Source of the DNA: Pollenia angustigena
Lineage: Eukaryota; Arthropoda; Insecta; Diptera; Polleniidae
Assembly (NCBI GenBank): GCA_930367215.1
Contig: OV884058.1
Location: 168,436,478 to 168,500,477 of the forward strand
Length of the DNA stretch: 64,000 bases
Reading direction: 5' to 3'
The notes under the pieces were generated by a model. It was not told the DNA's origin, made no database searches, and saw only the letters and a list, made by a program, of their open reading frames with translations. Shown here piece after piece: positions 42,656 to 53,620 of this stretch (position 1 is the first letter of the stretch; each line of letters opens with the position of its first letter). The position numbers and the translations under genes were made by a program.

Positions 42656-44667
42656 ATGGCTTTGCTGAAGACAAGAAGTGTGTGGCTTGTGGGCAAAATG
42701 ATTGATGCCTTTGATCCTGCTAAACCGCCAACGAAAATTCAAATACTGCAACGATTTTTTAAACTACATTTGGTTGAAAAATACACTATATCGAAAAGCG
42801 CCCGAAAAATTGCATATAATTTAATGGATTTGTGGGAAAGGAATAGAAAGGTTCAACACATTGCACGCGATGTAATAAAATTGCACTCAAAGTGGTTATC
42901 GTTACATAAGAATAAATTTTTAAAAAGTAAACGACAAATTGAAAAACAAGAAAACTTCATGCACGACATGAAGAGCGTGTTCGGCAAAATAGTTCAACGT
43001 TCTGCAAAATCTCCAACTTCAAACCAGGTCCAGAAGATAAAATTGGAATCTGTTGCAAACATGGATAGCTGCAGCGTTGATAGCGATGATGATGATAATG
43101 ACAATGATTCTGAATATGAATATGAGCCAACAACTAAATTAGTCCAAAAAGAACTTCCTACTTCCTCAAATAAGCAACAGCTTTGTGCGAGTCTGGACAG
43201 AACCGGAATTAGTTGCCGTAAAGCTGCACTTGTAGTGAATTGCTTCTCAGATCCTGGACAAAGTAAATCAAAACCTGCAACAGCGAACGATTGCCGCAGA
43301 GTCTATAAAGAAATCATTTGAGCCGTCAAATTTCATAACAGTGCATTGGGATGGAAAGATAATGCCCGAATTAAAGAAAAAAAAGAAAAAAGTTGAAAGA
43401 CTTTCTATTAGTGCAACCGGAAATTTCGACACCAAGCTTCTGGGAGTAGTACCACTTCCATCCGGAAGGGGAGAAGACCAAGCCGAGGCAGTGTTTCAAA
43501 TGGTAAAAACCTGGAACTTAACTGAAAATATTAAATTTATGTGTGCAGACACAACAAGTTCCCATACAGGATGTCGAATTGGCGCATGTGTTTTACTTTG
43601 CCAAAAACTAAACAAAGACCTCATATTTTTAGCATGCCGTCATCATATTTTGGAGCTTGTTGCAGGATCAGCGTTTAACGCACTTGGTATTGAAGAACAC
43701 ACTACATCACCACAAATCAAAGTTTTCTCCACTCTTCAGCAAACTTGGGAGTCCATTGACAAGGACAAAATTTCCGATTGCATAAACCACAAAATTGTTA
43801 AAAAAATTATACCGAAATATATATGTACGCGAAGATTTAAACATTTTTATAAAAACGCAACTTCGGGAAATGCACCCGAGAGAAGATTACAAAGAACTGC
43901 TTCAACTGAGCCTTATATTTTTGGGTGATACATCAGGGCCCCTTCCGACAATAAAAGCTCCTGGAGCCATCAATCGGGCACGCTGGATGATGAAAATTAT
44001 ATTTTCTTTAAAAATATGCATTTTTCAAAACCAGCTGCAATCCTTCATAAACGCTTCAAAAATTGACGCCTTGCTTGAATTTAATTCATTTATTTTGAGA
44101 ATATACTTAAAAAAGTGGTACCTATGTCAATGCCCTACATACGCTCCTCTCAATGATTTAAGTTTATTGAAGCAATTGGATGACTACAAAAGTTTAAACG
44201 AATCAATCGCATGCGCCACGTTGAAAACTTTTCTGCGGCATCAGTGGTACCTATCCGGTAAGTTGGCTGCCTTAGCGTTTTTTGATGAACGTATCGACAC
44301 CAAAACTTTGCGTTTAATGGTCCAAAATCTACACGCACCAAGTAACGGCAAAGAATTAGTTAAAGCTGAATTATCAGAAAACAGCCTTCAAAACAATCAA
44401 ATTCAAGATTTCATATCCGAAGCTAGCCTAGCGTTTTTTCAAGCCAGCAACATTTCTGTTGATTTTTTACAAACAGATCCAGAAAAATGGCCTACAAACA
44501 AATCATTTAATGAAGCAAAGAACAAAGTTCAGCAATTGGACGTCGTAAATGATGTCGCAGAACGCGGCGTAGCCTTGGCTAATACTTACATTAATCTAAC
44601 AACCTCTGAAACAGACTTTCAGAATTTATTGCAGAGCATAGAGCTGCATCGTAAAAGCTGTAATTAA
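42656..44667 (+). pseudogene. family B DDE/RNase H-like transposase, two frameshifts
   Basis: Three overlapping open parts form one protein of about 665 residues. Part 1 (42656-43321): N-terminal helical region PAKPPTKIQILQRFFK..RNRKVQH, an acidic run DSDDDDNDNDSEYEYE, then ASLDRTGISCRKAALVV. A frameshift near 43275-43295 leads to IAAESIKKSFEPSNFITVHW-DGK in part 2, followed by LLGVVPLPSGRGEDQAEAVF, FMCADTTSSHTG and IFLACRHHILELVAGSAF. A second frameshift near 43795-43815, at an A7 run, leads to MHPREDYKELLQLSLIFLG, APGAINRARWMMKIIF and the tail DVVNDVAERGVALANTYINL. HWDGK and CADTT are good candidates for the first two DDE aspartates, CRHH for a metal or fold motif, RARW for the family A SRW. 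It would cut and move the element; with two frameshifts this copy is probably inactive, though less damaged than family A. Confidence 0.75.
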
Positions 44668-45232
44668 TAATTGAAAGCTTAAAAAAAAATAGTTTTTTAA
44701 TTTTTTTTTGGGTATTTTTATTTTCACAAAATGGGTACAAAACTTAAAAAGGGCATAACTTTGGAACAGTAAGAGCAAATTCAATTATTTTTTTTTAAAT
44801 GAATCAAAATTTATCTATCTTTTCAACTCAATCATTACTTTTTTTAACTTCAATATAAATTTTAAAAGTTAAGAAGCATTAATTTTCAAATTTATACTAA
44901 ATTTACACAAAAATGTCACTAAGGGGACCCAAATGAGCAAAAAAAATAAGCGAACCCTATAAAACCTGCACAGAGAATTAAAGTTTGAGAAGTTTTCATT
45001 AAAAATATTGACTAAGTTACAAAGAAAATCTTGCTTATTGGCCGAGTAATGACAAAAATTCAAAGAAAGTCGAGAAAACTCGATTTTTGGGTTAAATTCG
45101 ATTTTAGCGACCTCTAAACCTCTTCCCAAAAATCTAAAAAAAAATCACAAAAATACTTTACTCTATAAGCTATAAAAAAATGCTGGGGCACCTATAAAAA
45201 TCTTAAAAAAAATTTTTTTTGGGACACACTAA
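44666..45232. repeat. right long TIR of family B element
   Basis: Reverse complement of 41662-42222. Overlaps the last codon of the family B gene. Confidence 0.85.
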
Positions 45233-45828
45233 TATGTATGTACATGTATATCTTCATACCTATAAGAATACGTAAATTACTTACCCCTATTTATTAAGTT
45301 TTTCACTTTTTCCATTTTAGACCGCAAATATATTTTTTAAATATAATATTAAAAATTAATTTAATCTATCAAATGTTTTGACAGAAAATTTAGTAAGCAA
45401 TTGGGGCTTTTAACTATTTTTTGGTTGTGAATTCCGAATAATTATATTTTCATTTGTTATACTCAAATTGAATCTATTCCAACAATCAATAATTAGCTGC
45501 AATAAATGAATTTACATTTATATTACAAAATTTATTGATGAAAGCAAATTATTGATTGCAATCATCAATATTCAGTATTGCCCTATATTAAGTTCGGTTG
45601 TGATTCTAACCATTTGTTCTAATTTTTAGAACTTAATTAATTTAGTTATCATAACTAAAAAAAAGAATTGAAGGAATCATATTTCAGTTGGAACATCATT
45701 TTTATAATCAAGAGAATTAAAAATCAGTTAGAACTATACATTTTTAGTAGTTGCAATAATAAATCATGTTACTTGATCAATATTTTATTACTGCAACCGT
45801 TTCCCAACCAATTAGTTTTCTGTGTGTA

Positions 45829-46209
45829 TAAAGAAGATTTTACATTACCGAAGAGATATTGTCGGCCCAACGGAACTTAGAGTTTATAAAAAATCTCTTA
45901 TAAACTTTAATTATACGGAATATACAAATATGATTGATTTAAATGACGATACCATTTTATTCGAACCACCGTTTACGCAAAGTTATTCGTATGAACATTT
46001 GGAGGGGTATTTAAATTACAAAGTGCCACCGTTCGATGATCCACAAATTCCTTTACACATTCAACGGAACGGAAAGACATGTCCAATTGCTGGCTGCCAC
46101 TGCTAAACGAGTTGCAGGAAAGAATGTAGAAGGCGCTATGGCGACGACACTAGAAAGTCGTACGAAAACACCCAGACTTGAACGCAAACAAGACTTTCAG
46201 AAAAAATAA
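45829..46209 (+). pseudogene. family A transposase, C-terminal part
   Basis: Continues the gene broken at 40990. Frame 0 reads IKKILHYRRDIVGPTELRVY, FNYTEYTNMIDLNDDTILFE and LEGYLNYKVPPFDDPQIPLH. After a +1 shift near 46055 the frame reads TFNGTERHVQLLAATAKRVA, GKNVEGAMATTLESRTKTPR and ends QDFQKK with TAA at 46207-46209. The TERHVQLL..A block aligns with DVAERGVALANTYINL of family B, a conserved C-terminal signature of the group. Confidence 0.7.
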
Positions 46210-46715
46210 TGTTGTTTTTCACATTTTGTCTTTTACTACACTCAAATTGAATATTTTTTTTTGATAATAGGTTGATAGATACTTTATTATCTCTTAATTT
46301 GAATTTTTGTAGCAAAAAAAAAATAAAAAGGGGAAAAAATCAAAAAGTTGGTTTTATGTGTTATTTTGTTTTAGCAATATCGCATGAATTAATCAACCGA
46401 ATTCGATAAATTTGGGCTTAAACTCTTTGTTTTGAATTGTAAATTGAATTAAATAATGGATTGAGCCAAAAAAATGGCAATGAAAGTAATATTTTTGGAC
46501 AAAATCATGAAAAAAAATGGAAAAATGGTCCAAAATTTGGACAAAAATGCCCGTAACTTTTGAACTTTTTACCAACAAAAAGTAGGGGACTCGATTTTAA
46601 CGATAGAGGTATGGTTCCTTCGCAAATTTTCATGGAATAACCCATAGAATACGGAAATCATAGGAAAATTGGTGAATTTTTTCACTCCCTACAAGTCGAC
46701 CCGCCCTAATATTTA

Positions 46716-47059
46716 TATATTAACTTTTGCAAAGTTACATTATTCAGACTTTTAAATACAAACATATATTACATACTTAGAACTTAGTTCTTAAAAAAGT
46801 TTAAAACATTAATTTTTAAAAATAAATAAATTTTGTATTATAAGATAAAGAGATCATAAGAAATATTATAACTACAACAGCAACTACCAGTTGATTTTAA
46901 TAGATCTTTAGTTTGTATCGTGTCTACGCGTAAACGATTTTTTCCTTTGCTGTTTACATCATTTTGGCATTTGAAATGTGCGTTCAATTGATGCTCTGAA
47001 ATGTGGTATCGATAAAATACCAAATCTAATATGTTGATTATCATCGTCTTTTATTGTTT
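46716..47059. other. no gene seen
   Basis: AT-rich, no supportable feature. Confidence 0.4.
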
Positions 47060-47575
47060 ATTATTAGAAAAAAGTCTATGTTCTTATAAAAGAATAGTTT
47101 CCTAGCAAATTTGAGCTGTTTTACTTGAGGAAATTGGGCTGGAAACTGGAGAATTTTATAATTTCCTGTATTTTCTACTTCTAAAGACATTTTTATATAC
47201 TTATTTTACATGCAAAAAATATGTTATGTTTATACTCTTCCTTCATAATCTCTCCATTACAATCAATTGAAAAAGGAGTATTAAGTTTTTTTGTTAAGGA
47301 AATTTGAAGACATTTATGGTAAAATGCATGGTGAAAAATCGAACGTTCGCGATTGGTACATAAGCCAATTAAATAAAAACCAAGAGAGATATTTTATTTT
47401 GTAAATTGTAAATATGAAAACTTAAACTCGATGAAATCCATTTTTTGTACTAAACATAGAGCTACCCAAATGCTATCGAATCGTAAAAAAAAATGCTAGG
47501 AAAAGTTTTGTTTTCTATATTATTGGTACATCAAAAGCGTACGAACTTACGTTCGTGGCCCCAGGAAATGCCCAT
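47060..47575 (-). repeat. CACGAACGTACG element, inverted partial copy
   Basis: Reverse orientation relative of 30354-31127, with the outer end TTCCTGG..CCACGAACGTAAG at 47545-47575 retained and a middle segment deleted near 47345-47400. Frame 47493-47699 is incidental. Confidence 0.75.
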
Positions 47576-48464
47576 ATGTGAAATGTCAGTAAACATTATT
47601 TTCGTTCTTAATATTGGCTATATTTTTCCAAGAAATTTAAATATATTCAGTTCTGAAATGCTTTATCAATCAAAAAGATCCGCTAGAACACGGAGTTGAG
47701 AATTGATTATAGTATAGTTTTCTTTATCGTTTGTAAATGACATAAATAACAACAGTATTATGCTATTGATTTTTCCGGAAATAATATTTTCTGGAGTGAA
47801 GCTGATTATCACTTAAGGTTTTATTTTCAAAATAAAATTTAGTTCTTATTATCTAATAAAATGATTACACAGTTTCTTTTGCTTTATAAACCATTTCATT
47901 AACATTGCATGTTTCTATAAATATGGTTTTCATTTGAATTGAAGTTTTCCACTAACATATTATTCAATGCATCCCTTTTTAAACATTTTCATGCCACTTG
48001 TATGAAAAAATATCCCATTCTGGAAAGCAAAATATTAATCCTGGCGTCCACGCTTTGCATTTCAATATTAACGTCGTTAATTATTTAAAAAAAAAAAACA
48101 ACATAAATTTAGCAACAAACACATGATGACGAAAGCCTGCTATCCAAATGTTCACATCACAGCTAAAAAGCTCAAAGGATAAAAAAAGTACTAAAAACAA
48201 CGCGCGGGTACTGCGGTATTTTTAATATGAAAAAGTACTGAAAAAAGTACCAAAGTACTGCATTTTTCAACACTGGTAGAAAGTATGGTAGGAATTTAAA
48301 ATGGAATAGCAATTATACATTAGATGCTAGGAATGTGACTTTGGTTTTGCAGATTACCGTTAGCATAACTATCCTACATTGCTCAAACGTCAACTCTCTC
48401 AGAATGTTGCACCTTTTCATCGAAAAAATGCATTAACAAAGAGTCAGGCAGTGGAAGAACGCTG
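47576..48464. other. no gene seen
   Basis: AT-rich; the 72-codon minus frame crossing 48383-48601 runs into a MITE relic and is not a gene. Confidence 0.4.
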
Positions 48465-50150
48465 TATACACGCAGAGAATAAATATGGTTGCGCATGGTT
48501 ACGGCCACAACACTATGTTTAATGTAACAATATATTGTTGTCGTACACAAATAATTGTTATTGTTATTTAATATCAACAATATTATAGTTACTGTAAACA
48601 TGTCAATGATTATCGCAATTATAAATTTGAGTTTTGTTGACCGAAAAATAATTACTTTTCAAACAATTTAATTATGATTACTTTCTAAACATATTATATT
48701 TCTCACAACCATATCATGATATTTAATAGCCATAACATGATAACTTTCTATACATTTATCATATTATTTTAAAGTTGCAATCAAACTATTTTTACTCTAA
48801 TAATATTATGTTAGCGCCATTTGTAAAATAATTTTGAATCAGTTTTGTCGTTTGTTTTAAATATGCCTATGAAATTATTTGTTAGTGAGCGGATAAGCAA
48901 TTTAAAGAAAAATTTCCGTTAAAAAAAAAGTTTAAGGAAAAAGGCCACAAAATAAGAAATCGATTCAAAAAATTTTAATTTATTTTTTATTGTTGTGAAA
49001 GTGGTGCTGTATAATAATATGATTAGTTCTTAACTTATAATATTACAATGACAATAATATGATTACTTCTAAACTTATTATGATTAACATGATAAGAATA
49101 AGATTAAGGGAAAAATAGTATGACATAATATTTCGAATATATTTGGTCATAACACGGTTCAATAATAATCGTAATATGGTGACTACAATCATGAATCTTA
49201 ATATAATAGTTTGCTCCTAGAATATGTGCACTTACAAAATGTTACAAACGAAATTGTTTAAAACATGCAATAACATTTTAAAAGCCACTCAAGGATGCTA
49301 AGTAAGAACTAATAAATTAGTGCAAGTTAAACTCTTTTTGGTTTAAACTGTGTTTTAACCAAAAAATCTATAAATAAGTAAACATATAAACCATCTCTAA
49401 ACGCATAAAGTTGGAAGTTTTAACGGTGGCTGTCATAGCGTCCAGTGACACAGTGTCCATGAGCATTATGACGCTCCAAAAAGTGTCATAGTGTCCATGG
49501 AAACTTGGACGCTTTTAAAAGTGTAATAATGTTCATTAGAGCAGTGACGTAATGTCCGCGAACGTTAAGACAATTTAAGACATTATGTCATTTTTAAACA
49601 TGATATAAGTGCCATCATTACAAAAGCTTAATATATAACGAAAACGATTTTGGTCGCAAGTATTTTCTCCTCTGTGGTATCGGAAACTGTTCCACAAAAA
49701 TTTTACAGAAACACTTTTTCTCTAAATTGGTGAGTAGTTTCGTTACGTGACAGCTATTACTCGCCAAAAATGACACAGGATATGGGCACAGGATGGACTT
49801 TAATACTGCAAGGCAACTGTACAGAAATGGAGTTCAGAAGGCTGAAATAACTGGAATAGATTTACAGCTCTTAAAGCGATTCCACGTAATTTAAGAACGT
49901 TTGGCACACATAGTGAATAAATATTTTTCAAAACGGATACCTCCATTTAAACTGAATTTAGCGGAAACTATTAAACATATTATGGCTAACCGAACCATAT
50001 TATTGACACCGACAATCATATTATGGTTAAATAAGGACTCCATCTGGAAGCCACAAAAATATAATAGTTGTTTCTAAACATTTTATGGTTAAATATGACA
50101 TTAACTGGTTTACCACTATGGCATGTGAACATTGCAGTAGAGAGATGTGG
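48465..50150. repeat. decayed CACGCAGAGA/AATATGGTT MITE relics and short repeats
   Basis: Starts TA|CACGCAGAGAATAAATATGGTTG like the CACCCAGAGAAAA family. At 49970-50150 AACCATATTATTGACACCGACAATC and related phrases mark another relic. Between, ATAATATGATTA words recur (49010-49150) and 49436-49620 holds loosely repeated (AG)TGTCATAGTGTCCATG words. No frames. Confidence 0.5.
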
Positions 50151-50585
50151 CCTCGGTTATGACTGAAAGTTGCCATTCTTTAAATGGAAAATTGTAACCC
50201 GTTGAAAATGGTTCTGAAGGGATCCCTAGAATGTTCTTATATGTAAATAGGGCGTGGACGATGAGTACTAATATTATTATTTATTATATAAAATTTACAA
50301 CAAATCCGCTTCAGTTAAATATAAAAAATGGCATTTTATAAGCTGGAGCTGTATGGAAGGTATCGCGACATAAACACAGTTATATTCAGCCCTATAAGAG
50401 TGTTCTTATTCAAACGCTTATAAACTAAATTTCACGATTATAGCTCAAACTGTTCAAGGGTGATTGTGTGCACAAAAGGGGGGTTAGGAGGAAATGTATA
50501 TGACAGGTAATAGCCACAGTTAAATGATTTGCCTTATTTTGTGCCCAACCCTCTTGTATTAAATATCAGCCTTCAACTTATATTT
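50151..50585. other. no gene seen
   Basis: No frame or repeat that I can support. Confidence 0.35.
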
Positions 50586-51060
50586 AATTACTGAGCCGTT
50601 CGGCTTTGTGTGATTGCAAAAAAATTCGCATTCAATGAGCATTATCCAATACACTCATTTGTGTTTATGCAATTAAACTTTCTCAGCCACACACATTGGT
50701 GTTGTTTTAAAATTCATTCAAGTCATGCACAGCGTATTGGCTTTGCCATTCATACTATGTTTAGCTTCGTTCGTCAATTGATGCTTTGGTGAAAACATAT
50801 ACAAAGAAAAATACAAAAAAAATCATTGCTCTAATGCCTATTTAGCAGTTGCTATGTATGTATGTAGTACGTATTAAAGCTTTTTTCATATGCTGGATTC
50901 GAAAGAGAAAAAATATTTAAATGAAACTAAACGCACAAAGGTACAAACAATTTCCATAGAAACAGAAGACTGTTTTTATTATCATTTCTTAAAAAGTATA
51001 GTAGTTTTGTATGTACAATGTACAATGTTTTGTTGTTATTGTTCATAATGTTGCTTGTTA
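50586..51060 (+). repeat. duplicated segment, copy 1, left part
   Basis: Co-linear with 61295-61735: TGTGATT(G/A)CAAAAAAAT(T)CGCATT, ATTGGCTTTG, TTTAGCTTCGTT(C/T)GTCAATT, TTTCCATAGAAACAGAAGAC and TGTATGTAC(A/G)ATGTA are shared. Moderately diverged. Nature unknown; it may be part of an unrecognised large element. Confidence 0.65.
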
Positions 51061-51374
51061 CGCTTTTAAAAAACTAAACACAAAAACAAATTGGACACAA
51101 CAACTACCCTAAAAATAATACTGGACTACCTGATCCATTTAGATAAAATGGACTACTCCGTGGACTGGTCCAATGTAATGCAAGCATGGACCATCACATT
51201 GTTTAAAAGCGTTTATAGTGAGACGACATGTCTACGTTTTTTGAAGACATGCTTTCGTTTTTAAACGACTTCAAAACTAACCCTATTGAGTATACAATGG
51301 AGTAGTTTTAAAACTACTCCTTTGTAGTCCAAAGCTGGGTTATGTGGTTCTGCCCTAGGACATCGTAATGTTAA

Positions 51375-53196
51375 CCCATTTCCGGCCGCGAAACATAAAA
51401 GTAGTCCGATTTCAATGAAATTTGAGTTCTTATCTAATTTGGGGTTCCTGAATTCAAATCCGTTCACAAAATTCAGGTAGCCCCACTGGGGCCGTCAGAA
51501 CTCGGTGTTCGTAAGTGCGAACATTGGCCGCTATTCAACATTATTTTTTTTGCTTTGTAAGTTTTAAAAAAATTTTGTTTTAATTGCATAAAACATATTT
51601 TTACACAAGTTTCTTTCAATTTCATAAAATATGAGTATTGAAAATATAAAAAATTATAGTTTTTGTATTTTATAAAAAATTACTTTTTATGGCACGCTTC
51701 AAAACTTTTTGGATTTCAATATACATTGCATTTTTTGCACATCCTTTTGATTGGCTTTCTAAAGGGTTTAAGCTGCAACGTCTAGTTTTTCCATCTTCCT
51801 GTTCAGTAGGAATGTTTTTGCAATCTCGGCTATCCGTCAGTTGAGATGTAAAATCTTAGATCATAGCAAAAGTTATTTTGCTGAATTATGAAAGTTTTTT
51901 TATGGCATAGGTTTTTCGGTTTTTTTTCTATTAATACGAAGAAGTTTAACCTCTATGCGTTGACAACAGAATGGCCTTGTCATGCAAATTAAAAGAAGCA
52001 CATTTCTTGGATATAATAAAAAATATTTGTGGCTGCTGAAAATTTTCTCCGTTTTTTGCCATCTTTTGACAGCGTGCATTGGTTGAATTTAGTCAAAATT
52101 AGTAACCGTTGTGACTTCTAATTATCGAATTGAAGTCAGAATCACTCAATTTTGCAAAGAAATGTCTATAATTTTTTTTTGCATAGTTATTGGATCCTTT
52201 TGGTAAAAAACACCGCAGTGATCACAATCCTTTAATTTCAGATAATAACGAGCTCATCTGAATTTGGTTGTAAAATAATTAAAATCCGCAGTCCGCTGTG
52301 TCCACTTAGGATCTTTCATGTCCGTATGGAACTGTTTGTTATTTTGACACGTTTTGTTTTTCTCATGGCTTCCAAAGGATCCTCTTGATTTCAAATATAT
52401 TTCTTGCAAAACATTTTGATAATTTAAAAATGAGGTAAGACATAAGTACATACAAGCATACATGTAAGTTTGTATTGGAAATGATAAAACTTAGATAAAC
52501 ATACGATATAATTTAGGGGAATTTCATTTTCGTTTTTGGATTCCTAACTTGTTGGCCCATCCATACAATCTGGTGAAAGCACACAAACGGTGTCCACACC
52601 ATCATCTTATTCCACAATTTTACCAATTATTTCTCCAATAAAAAAATTTTACGCGTCATATTTTATTCAAAATACGATTCCCAACTTTTAAGATACTAAA
52701 AACACAACTAAATTCACAACAAGGAGGCGAAAATCTAAAGACACAGCTCTTCGTCAATCCACTAAATATCTTTCAACATGCAGCCAAAAGTAAATTTTAT
52801 ATGTTGAATAGTAGCCAACGTTCGCGCTTGCGAACACCAATATTTACCTCTGCCTGAATCAACTTTTTTGGAATTTTTTTGTAGTTTTTTGTTTTGATTT
52901 AACTATTTTCATTCTTTGCTGTAAAAACTGCATAGTTACAATTTTAATTTTTGGACAATTTATACATATGACAGGCTGAATGAAATCCCTCTAAAATATG
53001 TGGTGTAGAAAAACCATGTATAGCTTAAAAAATATACTATTAATAAAATCGTTAATTGTTTTTTATTAAAGCTAAGAATACATACGGTACGTATTCTACA
53101 AAAATTTAGGCATAACAGTTTAAAAAAGCAGAAAAAAATACCGATTAAAAAGAATAAGTTTTCTGTTCGCAAGTGCGAACAGAGGATGGAAATGGG
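51375..53196 (-). mobile_element. piggyBac-like element with TTAA duplication
   Basis: TTAA at 51371-51374 and 53197-53200; ends CCCATTTCC and GGAAATGGG. Subterminal palindromes GTTCGTAAGTGCGAAC (about 51508) and GTTCGCAAGTGCGAAC (about 53165), with GTTCGCGCTTGCGAAC near 52820, are likely binding sites. A broken transposase tail lies on the minus strand. Confidence 0.8.
51690..51815 (-). pseudogene. piggyBac transposase C-terminal cysteine-rich remnant
   Basis: Minus strand reads GKTRRCSL and, after a frameshift, RKPIKRMCKKCNVY then, past a stop, NPKSFEACH. Paired CxxC and a final CH match the zinc-binding C-terminal domain of piggyBac transposases, which binds the subterminal repeats. The catalytic domain is not recognisable in 51820-53100, so this is a decayed fragment. 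It lies in an element with TTAA ends, which supports the call. Confidence 0.6.
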
Positions 53197-53329
53197 TTAA
53201 ATAGACCATGTTTTTTCCTTGTACCTCCTTGTACCTTGCGGGCTACACTTTACACGCGTATTTGAACTGGTCCTATTATTTGCAGGGTAGTTTATTTGAA
53301 CTTATGCCTACAACAATCATACCAACAAA

Positions 53330-53620
53330 GCGACTCGTACTCATACCAATTTACATTCGTCGTTGTCTCATCGAGTGACCACTTGAATGCAAAAACATAA
53401 GAATATCTGCCTTTTGACTTTGAGCAATTGTGTTATTGCGTGCACAACAATAAATGCAAACAAAGCACTTTCAATAAAAAACTCACACATGCACAAATCA
53501 AATGTGTCCAAAACGATGTCTAAATTACCAACGTTGAACTTTCTTTTGCAGGCATAGAGTTAATGTAAATTTAAGCGTATGAGTAAATCAAGAAAAATAT
53601 TGATTTTTGCAGTTCTCTGT
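53330..53620 (+). repeat. duplicated segment, copy 1, right part
   Basis: Co-linear with 61770-62055: GTCTCATCGAG(T/C)G, TGCCTTTTGACTTT, ATGCAAACAAAGCACTTTCA, GTTGAACTTT(C/G)(T)TTTGCAGGCA and TAAATCAAGAAAAATA(T/G)TGATTTT. The two copies share order but not the inserted DNA. Confidence 0.7.

Larger units (their letters stand above)
41662..45232 (+). mobile_element. 3.6-kb long-TIR DNA transposon, unclassified family B
   Basis: Ends TTAGTGTGTCCCAAAAAAA and reverse complement, flanked by the 6-bp direct repeat TATGTA (41656-41661 and 45233-45238). Inverted repeats are about 560 bp each (41662-42222 and 44666-45232) and highly similar, so they include mirrored 86-92-codon frames that are not genes. 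One plus-strand gene (42656-44667) lies between, its stop codon inside the right repeat. End sequence (TTAG), target pattern (TATNTA), repeat length and protein type all parallel the surrounding family A element, so these look like two branches of one superfamily. Confidence 0.8.
40991..45828. mobile_element. TA-flanked CACAGAGAAAAC element inside the family A gene
   Basis: Ends CACAGAGAAAAC (40991) and GTTTTCTGTGTG (to 45828), inverted, with TA on each side (40989-40990; 45829-45830). It splits the family A coding sequence between the codons for QRNIAT and IKKIL. Excluding the inner transposon (41662-45232) it is about 1.27 kb and non-coding, with a segment (about 41340-41600) that recurs inverted at 51110-51400. 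It belongs to the same broad CACAGAGAAAA group as 28448-29257. Confidence 0.7.
38424..46709 (+). mobile_element. 8.3-kb long-TIR DNA transposon, unclassified family A (host of nested elements)
   Basis: Ends TTAGGGCGGGTCGA and reverse complement, flanked by the 6-bp direct repeat TATTTA (38418-38423 and 46710-46715). The inverted repeats are long: left 38424-38768, right about 46465-46709, the right arm lacking some 105 bp present in the left. Shared phrases include CTATGATTTCCGTATTCTAT and AAAAGTTACGGGCATTTTTG. Inside is one plus-strand gene for a DDE-like protein (39144-40990 and 45829-46209), interrupted by a TA-flanked element that itself holds a second long-TIR transposon. Without the insertions the element is about 3.4 kb. 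I cannot place it in a named superfamily with confidence. Confidence 0.8.
51103..53291. mobile_element. ACTACCCT-ended element hosting a piggyBac-like insertion
   Basis: ACTACCCTAAAAATAATA (51103) and reverse-complement ACTACCCTGCAAATAATA (53274-53291) are inverted. Removing the TTAA element inside leaves about 365 bp. Its left interior (GGACTGGTCCAATGTA, 51163-51178) recurs inverted at 41564-41580. It separates the two parts of the duplicated segment, in line with insertion, but no target duplication is evident. Confidence 0.6.

Noticed and set aside
41734..45129. Near-identical 86-92-residue proteins on opposite strands (41734-42012 and 44869-45129).
   Set aside because: They are mirror images within the long inverted repeats of one element; similarity is due to the repeats, and there is no known domain.
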